A stretch of DNA of 64,000 nucleotides from Candidatus Caenarcanales bacterium. GTDB lineage: Bacteria > Cyanobacteriota > Vampirovibrionia > 2-02-FULL-35-15. The first letter of the stretch is position 1, and each line of letters starts with the position of its first letter. Both the position numbers and the translations under genes were made by a program. Positions 41,054 through 50,700 of this stretch are shown here, piece after piece. The stretch spans positions 29,238-93,237 of the forward strand of contig JAGVKQ010000016.1 of NCBI GenBank assembly GCA_020050435.1, written 5' to 3'. Below the pieces are notes generated by a model. The model saw only the letters and a program-made list of their open reading frames with translations, searched no databases and was not told where the DNA came from.

Positions 41054-42812
41054 CTTCATAGAATTCAGGGTTTTCAATCCTAAACTGCTCTCCCATAGCA
41101 TATCTACGACTAGAAAAGAAATAGTTAGTAAGTCCACATGCAGATTCATCTAAGACTGATTGTAATTTGTTGAAGTATGAGACTTGCCATGGCAAGTCTT
41201 TACAGCATTTCAAAATGACGTTCGCACCATGTAAGCAAAATCCAAACATCCCTGCATACGATGTAATTTTTCTATCCCTTACCAATGTTTTTAATTCTTT
41301 AACTTTTTGTTTTTCATTAGTTTCATTACACGGACTCACATCTTTTGTTTGCGAGCCATACACCCACGCTTCACTTGTACGACTTGGCGTCTCCAACGTT
41401 CCGCTTAGGGTATATGGCTCGCTCTTATATGAGTCCTTTAGGGAGTTTAATATATTTTCTATCTGCCTAGTTTCACTGTAAAAAGGAATAATTATTTTCG
41501 GTAGATAAATTAACTGCTGAGAAAACAGCGATGAAGTCTGAATTATATTAGATAATGCAGACATTTTATTTTCAATGTTTAAAAGCCTAAAGAGTGCACT
41601 GGAAGTATTTCCCACTGCACTACTAAAAAACCCATACATGCCAAGGACTGGAGCGAGAAACTCGCCGAGGCGTTTGGATGATTCCATTTGAATAGTAGGG
41701 TCTTTGTTAAAACATTGTTCCAATGTGCCTACGAACCTACGAGCCAATGAAGAACAACTCTTCACGTCATCCTGAGCGTTAGCGAAGGATCTACTTACGT
41801 TATTAGATTCTCCACTTTGTTCAGAATGACACATCCCGAGATTCTTCAGATGTCTCTCTTTAAAATAACTCCACTTCAAATTTCCACGCTCTTTTATTCC
41901 AAGAACTTCTTCTCTACTATTTCCCACCCCAAACAAAGCCAATGGCTTATGAACCATATACTTTAAAAAGTCAGTAAAGAACTCCTGATTTATATATGCT
42001 GGCATTCTAGCTCTCCACCATAGAGATGTAGGAATAACAGCTAATTTTCTAAAACACTCTCCTACGTTAGAAGGTAAGATCTCAGAAATAGGCATAAGAT
42101 ATGGATTAATATTTCTTTCCATGAATGTAGAAGCACGAGCTAGTGACCCAGCAACTTTATTTCCATAAACATCAGCCTGATAGACATTCATAGCTGCATC
42201 ATCATCAGGAAGAGAGTACATCGTGTACTGGTTGAGGTTTCGCTGAGAACGGAAGAAAGAGTTAATTATAGAAAATGCGAGTGGGCGCCATTGGCGAGCT
42301 TCGTCTCCATCCACGTCATTGCGAGGAAGATTCGAAGAATCTGACGAAGCAATCTCGCTATCGTTGCTAAAGAATATTTGTTTTAGTATTCCTGTGAATA
42401 GAGAGAGGAGTGCGAAACGGGAGGATTTTTTGCCGAGGGCTATGTTGTGCTGAGACCAGGTGGCGGCGCGGTAAGCATTATCAATAGATTCACCTAAGAT
42501 ACACTGAACATTCTCTTCGTCAAAACCATTTATTTCAAATAGATTTTTATACTCATCAGTATATTTATTTTCTTTATCAAGATAAAGTTTCCGAACCCAC
42601 TTTTTATCAAATTTACTTTCTAAGGTACTACAACACTCAAGAAAAATATTTTTTGCTAATGTATGATCCTTGCCAAAACTATTTTCAAGTGGCTCAAATG
42701 CTTCGTTAAATTTTTCCAACTCTGCTTCATTATTTTTTTCTAGCCAGGAATAAGGCTTTTTATAGAATAGGTTTTTAGCCCTAAAATTAATTGGAATAGT
42801 AGATATAACCAT
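41046..42812 (-). CDS. 588-residue hypothetical protein with embedded palindromic repeats
   Basis: No family is recognised. The protein is mainly helical, with a weak hydrophobic run near residues 130-150 and the end marked by cysteine-containing helices (CGLTNYFFSSRRYAMG). The coding sequence contains four palindromic repeats translated in frame: near residues 151-170 (SSDSSNLPRNDVDGDEA; 42314-42358), residues about 327-349 (CHSEQSGES ... SFANAQDD; 41766-41831), residues about 459-494 (SEPYTLSGTLETPSRTSEAW; 41332-41436) and KDLPWQVS (41180-41199). A stretch at 42400-42475 uses GC-rich codons. The last 8 bases overlap the small gene on the other strand. The protein is probably cytoplasmic; its function is unknown. 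Confidence 0.75.
   Translation of the reverse strand: MVISTIPINFRAKNLFYKKPYSWLEKNNEAELEKFNEAFEPLENSFGKDHTLAKNIFLECCSTLESKFDKKWVRKLYLDKENKYTDEYKNLFEINGFDEENVQCILGESIDNAYRAATWSQHNIALGKKSSRFALLSLFTGILKQIFFSNDSEIASSDSSNLPRNDVDGDEARQWRPLAFSIINSFFRSQRNLNQYTMYSLPDDDAAMNVYQADVYGNKVAGSLARASTFMERNINPYLMPISEILPSNVGECFRKLAVIPTSLWWRARMPAYINQEFFTDFLKYMVHKPLALFGVGNSREEVLGIKERGNLKWSYFKERHLKNLGMCHSEQSGESNNVSRSFANAQDDVKSCSSLARRFVGTLEQCFNKDPTIQMESSKRLGEFLAPVLGMYGFFSSAVGNTSSALFRLLNIENKMSALSNIIQTSSLFSQQLIYLPKIIIPFYSETRQIENILNSLKDSYKSEPYTLSGTLETPSRTSEAWVYGSQTKDVSPCNETNEKQKVKELKTLVRDRKITSYAGMFGFCLHGANVILKCCKDLPWQVSYFNKLQSVLDESACGLTNYFFSSRRYAMGEQFRIENPEFYEAN
41180..41199. repeat. 20-bp perfect palindrome inside a coding region
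   Basis: AGACTTGCCATGGCAAGTCT is a perfect palindrome lying in the coding sequence, where it encodes KDLPWQVS. A related imperfect copy is at 52773-52794, where it encodes RDLPRQIS. Both resemble the arm of the repeat at 59396-59456. Confidence 0.75.
41332..41436. repeat. 105-bp imperfect palindrome inside a coding region
   Basis: Outer arms GGACTCA/TGAGTCC and inner arms GCGAGCCATACACCC/GGGTATATGGCTCGC surround a core CACGCTT ... CAACG ... CGCTTAGGG. The core resembles that of the intergenic palindrome at 3312-3413. It is read through in frame by the 588-residue protein. Confidence 0.65.
41766..41831. repeat. CATTCTGAG-type repeat inside a coding region
   Basis: CGTCATCCTGAGCG and TTCAGAATGACA mark the ends. 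Read on the minus strand it aligns with the intergenic copy at 14768-14842 (TGTCATTCTGAA, GAATCTA, TTCGC, CTCAGRATGAC). It encodes CHSEQSGES ... SFANAQDDV. Confidence 0.8.
42314..42358. repeat. CATTGCGAG-type repeat inside a coding region
   Basis: CGTCATTGCGAGG ... GATTCGAAGAATC ... GACGAAGCAATCTCGC is a form of a common interspersed repeat (pattern GAGATTGCTTCGTC and CTCGCAATGACG). The central GATTCGAAGAATC forms the hairpin loop. It encodes ASSDSSNLPRNDV. Confidence 0.75.
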
Positions 42813-42986
42813 TTGAAAGGGATATACCCTAGATAAAAAATGGAGAAACTAAGGTTTTTCCTCTGAAAAGGTTAAGGAGTTAAGGTACCAAACATAAAGT
42901 TTCTTAATGAAATACAATATTTTATCTCTGATAAAATTAAGAAAAAGATAGAATACAAGTGTTAGTCATTTTAAAGGATTTAAATT

Positions 42987-43157
42987 ATGGAATTGACAAC
43001 TGCTCAACAAATTGGAAAACAAGCAGTACTAGATAGATTTAGACTACCAAGAAATCATTCTCCCAAACAATCAGGAGATCAAAGAACTGAGCAAGTTAAT
43101 GAATCAGTAATTGATAGAGTTGCATCAGCTACAACAACATTTAAAACAAATGAATAG
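42987..43157 (+). CDS. small hypothetical protein
   Basis: ATG 42987 starts a 56-residue frame: MELTTAQQIGKQAVLDRFRL then a polar middle (HSPKQSGDQRTEQ) and a helix VNESVIDRVASATTTF. AAAGGAT precedes it. It has no hydrophobic segment. It stands alone in the gap between two minus-strand genes, and the frame has a natural N-terminus and a weak ribosome binding site, so it is plausible as a real small gene. Confidence 0.5.
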   Translation: MELTTAQQIGKQAVLDRFRLPRNHSPKQSGDQRTEQVNESVIDRVASATTTFKTNE

Positions 43158-43205
43158 ATTCTCAACCTTTTAGAGTAGGGTTTTATATTAGAGTTTTTAA
43201 TAGTT

Positions 43206-43946
43206 TTAATGTAATGGTATTGGAATAGGGATTATTATAGGAAAGCCATTTAATGGGCTTTTCTTACTAAATGAGTAATTAATTGCAAGGTCTTTAATGG
43301 GTGGTTTAGGAAATGGCTCTGAATTTAATACTGCTTCTTTACATTTTTCATCAAATTTTTCACTCTCACTAGATTCTATAATTTCTAGATCTTTAACCTT
43401 TCCTTCTTCTGAAATTAAAAATCTCACAGAGGCATATTTATTCGTTCCAAAATGTGGTGGTTTAAAGTTGTTGCCAACTTTCTTTGAAACTTCCTTATGA
43501 TAATCTTGAAAGATTTTTCTATTTAGTCCAGGTTGACTTTTAACAGGAGTACCAAAAACTAAGTAGGGTCTGATATACCCTGGTAAAAATATTACTTCTA
43601 TTGGTTTAGTTAAATCAACACATTTATCTATTGGAAATGGTTGTGCAGATTTAACCGCTATTTTGAATTCTTCATCAAACCCTTTGACTCCCAAATCATT
43701 ATTTATGTCAAATGAATCCAACGAACCATCTTGATTCAATTTTAGTTTTATTCTAAAGATAGAATCTAACTTTTTTAATAATGAAGGTGGTGGAATAAAA
43801 TTATCCAAGATTTTGTCTCTTAAAATATCTTTGTAATCATATATGCTAGATTTAGAACAGTTTTCTGTATTCTTGTCTTCAGAATAAGCATAATAACATT
43901 GACTTAGCTCAAGAAATAGTATAAGTAATATAAGTATTTTTTTCAT
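43206..43946 (-). CDS. secreted protein with two TolA/TonB C-terminal-like domains
   Basis: The 246 residues begin with a signal peptide (MKKILILLILFLELSQCYYA). Two copies of a module follow: residues about 36-110 (KILDNFIPPPSLLKKLDSI ... GSLDSF ... FDEEFKIAVKSAQPFP) and about 146-215 (KVGNNFKPPHFGTNKYASVR ... GKVKDLEIIESSESEKF ... AVLNSEPFPKPP). The pattern (W/F-x-PP, then VxFxIxxDGxVxxLxI, sSg, FD, AVxxAxPFP) is that of the TolA/TonB C-terminal domain. No proline-rich spacer or cytoplasmic anchor is present, so it is not a normal TonB. It follows the 249-residue gene with a one-base gap and is last in the operon. Confidence 0.75.
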   Translation of the reverse strand: MKKILILLILFLELSQCYYAYSEDKNTENCSKSSIYDYKDILRDKILDNFIPPPSLLKKLDSIFRIKLKLNQDGSLDSFDINNDLGVKGFDEEFKIAVKSAQPFPIDKCVDLTKPIEVIFLPGYIRPYLVFGTPVKSQPGLNRKIFQDYHKEVSKKVGNNFKPPHFGTNKYASVRFLISEEGKVKDLEIIESSESEKFDEKCKEAVLNSEPFPKPPIKDLAINYSFSKKSPLNGFPIIIPIPIPLH

Positions 43947-43947
43947 C

Positions 43948-44697
43948 TCAAACCTCTAAAATCTTTTTTATTTCTGGAAGATAGGGGTTAAATCTAGGTA
44001 AGTCTTCCAAGCTTTTATAATATAGTTTATTAAAATCTTTGGACATCGAAACCTTAAACCTTTCACAAAGATTTAAACAGTAATCATTTTTTAATGAATT
44101 ACAAATATTTGCTGTAATGTAACCCAATGTATATTTTGACCTTTCAAAATTCTCTCTATCCTCTAAGACTTCTTTAAAATATTTTTCTATATTATCCAAA
44201 ATAGCTGCTGGACATTTCCTGGATAGTATTGCTAAAGCAGTAATAAATTCTAAGCTATCACTATAATCAGTTAGTTTTAATATTAAATAATCTTTAAAAT
44301 CTTCAAAGAAATAAGAACAATAGGTTAACAAGAAATTTTTTGGATTACCACCTGGATAGTTTAATTTACCGGCTTCTTTGTAAGACATTCGAGAAATTTC
44401 AACAAATTGCTCTTTAGCTTCTATTAATGGAATATTAGCAGCTGCTTCTATAGCATTACCAGCATAATCTTTATCTTTCATTAAAGATACAACAGCAACT
44501 TCAAATTTCTTTTTCAACTTCTCATCTTTAATTCTTTGATAGTAATGAGTTACTGCTCTAATATCGCCCCACTCTGGGCTTGGCATTTGATGGACATTTG
44601 TACTAATACTATCAAATAGAAGTTTTACAAACTCTATAGGATCATCTTTTTCAGTAAAGTCCTTTATTTCATTGTAAGGTATTCTTTTTCCTCTCAT
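43948..44697 (-). CDS. 249-residue helical protein linked to the giant PKD gene
   Basis: The gene is four bases downstream of the 3530-residue gene and one base upstream of the TolA/TonB-C gene, so it is part of an operon. There is no signal peptide or membrane segment. The protein is mostly helical and reads like a HEAT/ARM-type repeat array (SLMKDKDYAGNAIEAAANIP, KCPAAILDNIEKYFKEVLED). The charge pattern is mixed. No family was recognised. The order (giant secreted protein, then small cytoplasmic protein) is that of polymorphic toxin and immunity genes, but nothing in this sequence proves it. Confidence 0.7.
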   Translation of the reverse strand: MRGKRIPYNEIKDFTEKDDPIEFVKLLFDSISTNVHQMPSPEWGDIRAVTHYYQRIKDEKLKKKFEVAVVSLMKDKDYAGNAIEAAANIPLIEAKEQFVEISRMSYKEAGKLNYPGGNPKNFLLTYCSYFFEDFKDYLILKLTDYSDSLEFITALAILSRKCPAAILDNIEKYFKEVLEDRENFERSKYTLGYITANICNSLKNDYCLNLCERFKVSMSKDFNKLYYKSLEDLPRFNPYLPEIKKILEV

Positions 44698-44701
44698 ATA
44701 A

Positions 44702-47700
44702 TTATTCTATCACTTCTATTTTCATAACATTCTGAGTAGATATGGGTGGCGAAATTATTTCATAAAATCCACCTAAAGATTTCCCATTATACACATTATT
44801 ATTATAGGGTGAAGGAATAAATTTCCTTGAACCTTCTATAGAAGTTGGAATGCGAAAGAACTGATCAGGCAGATTTTCGGTAGAAATAATCAATCTTATT
44901 TGCTTTTGGATTGGTGGGGGCAGATCTAAAGCAAGAGCATCATCTCCAGCTATATACTCTTTAGTATAGTTAGAAGTATTTTTAAGAGCATCTATCTGAC
45001 TTGTATCAGCCCAAAATCTAGTAGCAGTTCTTCCTCTTATTTCTCCAGTCAAAACTGATGGTATTAAATCCTTGGATTGTATGCTACTTAATATTACTTC
45101 TTCGCTTGCATTTTGAAATGAACTCCCTAGTAAATAGAACTGTTTAAGATCACTAACAGTAACAAGAGTTTCAACTTGAGACTTTACTTGAGCTTTAGGA
45201 ATTGCATTTCCTGCAAGTAATAATCCATCATTTTCAAACTGTTGATTAACACTTTGGATAGATCCATTAACTTTATTTTTAATTCCATTAGCTACGCTAT
45301 CTGATATTGATATATTCTTAGCACTTGCACCCTCTTGAAGCCTCTTATCAATTAAGATATTTCTAATTACTCCAGTATTAAAACCTTCTGAATCAATTTC
45401 ATATATTTTAAAGAACACACTTTTATTATTAAACTTGCCTACTATTTGATTAAGTAAGTTGTAAGCAGAATCTCTCAATGAGAAGACCTGGTTCACATCC
45501 TGAATATTCCACAATCTTACATAATCCTTAAATATATTTAAATTATTTATGCTTTCTGTAGTTTCAATAAATCTTTCTAAACCTGCTTTAATTGCAGTTT
45601 TTTCAGCATCAGTAGATCTATTTAATAAGGCTAATTGATCTAATAAAGTTATATATAAATCAGTTAAACCTTTTGAGTTAACAATTTCTGCAGCTTGAAT
45701 TATTCTAAAGCTGAAACCTATAGTTTCACCAACTTTAAATGCAGTTCCTGCTATAGCAGCTATACCTACAATTTTTACTACTTCACCGACAGAATAACCA
45801 GTTACGTAATAGACTCCTTTTGAAGATTGTTGCTGTACTCTTGAGACAATATCGTTAACTTGATCAACAGTCCCAGAGATACCAAATACACCAAAGATAG
45901 TACCTATTAGTAACCTAATATTTCCTGTAGTTATGTTTATAAGAGTTCCAGCCAAAGCTGACAAAGGAATAATGAAAACTGCTACAGCTGGGTTTAGTTT
46001 AATGTAATTATAAAGTTCAACATTTGAGTCAATTAACCCTTGTAAAAATTGTTGAATACCTAAAACAACTTTAACATTATCTTCTGTAGCCTTAAATTCT
46101 GGGTGGACATTTAAGCTACAACCACTTTGAAGAACTTGTTGACGCAATTGGCTATTTAAACCAGATAAAGAACTATTGTAATCACATATAAAACTAGCAA
46201 ATGCATCACGAGTAGCTTCTGTATAACCATTTTGAGCTGAAGATAAATAACCCAAATCAAGTAATAAACTATTCAATTCATGAACAGATATGTTCTTCCC
46301 ATCAACAGTTACTTCTTTATCATCAAGATCACCAACATTAAAAAGAACTTGACTACTATCACCCAACTTCAAAACAGTACTATCAAATTCACCACCAGAA
46401 TAGAGTTCAAATCTTATTTCAGAGTATCTATCAACCCAATCTTGTTTAACAGTGTATTGAATATTTCCAGACAAGTTGTTTATAGAGTCTTGCGGAAGAG
46501 TTTTTTCACCATCATAGTTTTTATATTTTCCACGAAGAGTTAAATGGCTTCCTTTAAGTTTTTTAACCACATATGTGGCAGTTATAGTTTCATTTAAAAT
46601 AGCTGACTGCTTGTCAATAGATATGTCAGTAACTTGATTTTTAGTTGAGATTACTTCTTTCTCATCAGCTTTCTTATAATTATTCTTATTAAACTTACTT
46701 ATATCCCAACCAGATAGTGAAGTTATCCTTTTTTCTATTTCATTTAAGAAGTTAGTGTTTCTATTTAAAGTAACTTTTACAGTTTTAGTACTTGATGGGA
46801 TTTTAATAGTTTTTGTAATGCTATTTGATGAGTTTGGAATGTTTACATATACAGTGTTTTGATAGTTACTATCACTTATCAAATTACCATCATTGTCTCT
46901 GGACTCCAATACTACTTCAAGAGCATAGTCTCCCATTGTCGGAGCGTTATTTGCAATTTTTAATTTAAGTGTTTTTTGTAGTTTCTTAGCATTTGATGTT
47001 ATTTGTGCATCTTGTATTTTAGGTTTATCAAGAAGGATAAGTTTTCTACCTTGATTTGAAGAGTAGTTATTATTTGAAGCTGCAGTAAGAGCTGTGTATA
47101 GATTTACAGGACCAAAAACACTTAAGTCTTTAAAATATGGGCTAAAGTGAGAGTTTTTATTTAAGTTAAAGTTTACATTAGTACCATATGTAAGAAGGTT
47201 GCTATTTCCATTATTAGTTCTTGAAATTAGTTGATTTGTAGCTGATGTTAAATCTTCTATTATTCCATTTTGATTAAATTGAAGGGAAAACATAGCAAAT
47301 GATATGGCAGTAGAATCATCAATCATTCCAACAATATTAGTTAAAGATGTTTTATCTATTGAACCTTCTACGGTTTGATTACTTGATTGGATAACAGTAT
47401 ATTCAGAAGGAGTGGTTATATTTCCTGGGACTATAAAGCTGGGAGAAAATTCTAATTTCCCATATCTAGTTGGACGTTCAGATTCACCAATTTCTTGAGG
47501 GAATAAGATTTTAAAATCTAACTTATACTTGCTCCCATTAATACCAGTAACCTCAGAAGGTGTGTATGTAAATGAGCATTTTTGAGTTAAAGAATTACTT
47601 GGGTAAGTTTGATCAGAAATAACAGAACAAGTTAAATTAATAGGATCTTGCATGTTTGATGGTGTAAGCAAATAGTCAGATGATATTTGAGCATTTTGTG

Positions 47701-50700
47701 CTCTTTCAGAAGTGAATGGAATAGAGTCAGTAAATAATATATTAAAACTAATATTATTTGGTTTATTTAGCTCTAAATTATTTGAACTAACTGAGTTTAT
47801 GAAAGCATTTGTATCTCTTAAGATTTTTACTTTAAAAGAATTGGATGAGGTAAGAAATCCAGCAGGATTAAAAGATGTACCATACTTTGTGTAAGATAAG
47901 CTAGTTGCAGTAATTTTATTATTTATGGCATAGCTACCAGGCTTTAATGTAGATGAATAATCTAAGTCTTGTGTTGAGTGAATTGCAAAATCATTAATAT
48001 CTATGCAAGAATTTATATTTTGATAAGCACCTGGTGTATTTTGTGAATAAATTCCACCAATTCCACCTACATTAAAAGACATCCCTTCTATAGTTATTTC
48101 AGAATCATCATATATTGCCAAACTATAAAGTGGTTCGCCCTTATTTTCAGATAAATTTTTATCTGGCTTGACGGTATCATCGCATATACCAAATTTATTA
48201 GTAACTAGTCTAAATTTAGCACCGGGGTTAATTGGATACTCGACCCCATCATTTTCAACTTCTGCAATCCCTGATGTTTGACTGAGTAATTTAACACTTC
48301 TATTTAAATCTATTTCTTCTAATGACTCATTCCCTGCTTTATCTTTTACTAGAACAGAAATCTTATTTACACTTCCTACTACTATTGGATCTAATTCAAT
48401 ATAGAAGAATTTACTTTGTACCTTTACATTGTTACTGTCATCTATGTCTTCAATATCAGAACTTGAGACCTGGCTATATGCAGTCTGATCATTTACCTTA
48501 TAAGAGATAGAGTTTATATTTTCATCAGTAGCTATTCCTGATAAATATATTTTACTTCCACCAGGAGTTACATCCCCCTCTCTTGGACTTGTAATTTCAA
48601 TAAATGGATTAGTACTATCTAAAGTTATCTCTCTAGCCTCAGACATTATCGTTTGATTAGAACCGTCCAGTGTTTCAAAATAGTAAGCATTTTCACCTTC
48701 AGATAAAGATATCGTTTGATTGTTTGAGTTTGGAACTAATTCAGTTACGCTTTCATTATTTTCTTCATCTTTGATATTTATTCTAAGTCTGTTTTTAGGG
48801 TCATTTGGATTTGCAAATACTGTGTTTACCATAAAGGTTACAATGGGCTGATTAGTAATGGATATAGTATTTAAATCATCTAACAAACTAATTCCACCCA
48901 CACCAGTAGCCCCCACCACCACATCACCCACGTTAAACTCAAACACTTTTGTAGTTTCATTTATATAGATTTTTAATTTAGGGTTGTAGGTTTCAGGAAT
49001 AGTGTAGGTGTGTGTGAATGACTTTGCAATAAGTTCTTCAAAAGTAATGACGCTAGTAGTTATCTCACTACCATCACCCCAGTCTAATTCATATTTAGTC
49101 GGTGTAGCATTTATTACTTTAGCAGTAGAAGGATCTATCATTAGATTTACAGTAAATGGTGCTACTCCAGAATAATTATCTGCTTTTAAATCTACTAAGA
49201 CAAATTGAGGTTCAGTATTAAATGTAATCGTACCTGCACTGGCTTCCCATGACTCAGTTCTACCATCACCAAATGCTGCATTTATTTTTACTTTTGGAGT
49301 GACTGATTTTCTATCTTTAAACTCTATGCCGCCAAACGATTTATTTCCATCAAAATAGTTATGTGTTGGGTTAGCCACTGTGCATTCTGGATACGCCATT
49401 AAACTACTACAAGCCCCATCACCAAAGTCCCACAAATATGCAATGGATTTGTAATTTCCAAAAATAGTGGACTTGAACATTACGGGTATTGAAGATTGCT
49501 GTCCTGTAGTCCCGTTGTCCTGTATGCCTGTTGTCCCATCATAGATTTTCTTATCAGATGGTTCAGTAGTAGCAAACACTCCTACTCTTTGATATGTCGG
49601 TGCTACCGTTACACTTTCTGTCGTTGCTGCATCTGATAATCCTGTTTTATCTGTAACAGTTAATTTTGCAAAGTAATTTCCATTTTCAACAATATTTCCT
49701 GAGTAGAACGTTTTCTTATCTTCAGATAAAGTAGGTAATGAGTTTGTATAAATCATGCCATCTTGATTTAAAGATGCCTGAACTCTGTATAGCTCCCATT
49801 TATTTAACTTAGAGTCTACATAGTCAACTCCCCTTGAGAATCTTTGATTTGAATCATAGCTTCCAGCATCGACAAATGCTGTACTTAAACTTATACCCTT
49901 AGCAAAGACTGGATATTGCTCACTCAATACTCTTGCTTTTGCAATGGGTTTATAGTTTGGATAGACATAAATGGTAGGTCCAGAGATATTTCTAATTTTA
50001 TTTTGTATGCCATTTTCTACCCAATAGACTTCTAAGCTTGTTTTATAAGCATTTGGAGTAGTGGAGGTAGATTTATTTGTATATGAGAATGAATAGTTAT
50101 CAACTGTTGTAAGCCCAGATTCTCTTCCATCACTGGAAAGAAAATTATACTTAATCATTGAAATCTGATCATCACCGCTAACTACACTTGCTTTTAATTT
50201 AACTGAATCTCCATCCTGAAGAACCTTCGCTCCAGTTACTACAAAACCTACATTTTCTAAATCATTTTCTTCTATACCTAAAACTAAATTAAAAGCTGGT
50301 TTAGGTGTGAATGAAAGCTGATGTGATGATGGTACTGTGCCTATATCTTTAATTAATCCTAATGCTTTGGAAGTTATATAATCCAATGCATTTGCACTAC
50401 TTAAATCAGCTCCATAGTTTGATCCCCTAGAAACACTGGCTACTGATTTATAGTTTCCTGCTTTTGAAGAGATGTTAAGTGGTAAAGACTCCAAGAATGA
50501 AACTGTACCATCACTGTTCTTTTGTTTAGTAGTTTTAACAGTAGAAATATTATTTGAGATATTTGGAATAGTAATTAATGAACCATCAGGATCAAAAACT
50601 GCAATATCTGTTGTAAAAGATGTGGGCTCAGATAATGGATCCTTGACAGTTAACCCTATATCAAAATCACTTCCTGGGTAAGGTTGAATTGGATTTACTT

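Noticed and set aside
46280..46543. 87-residue plus-strand frame and other frames antisense to the giant gene
   Set aside because: They have no ribosome sites and lie in DNA explained by the giant gene's own frame.
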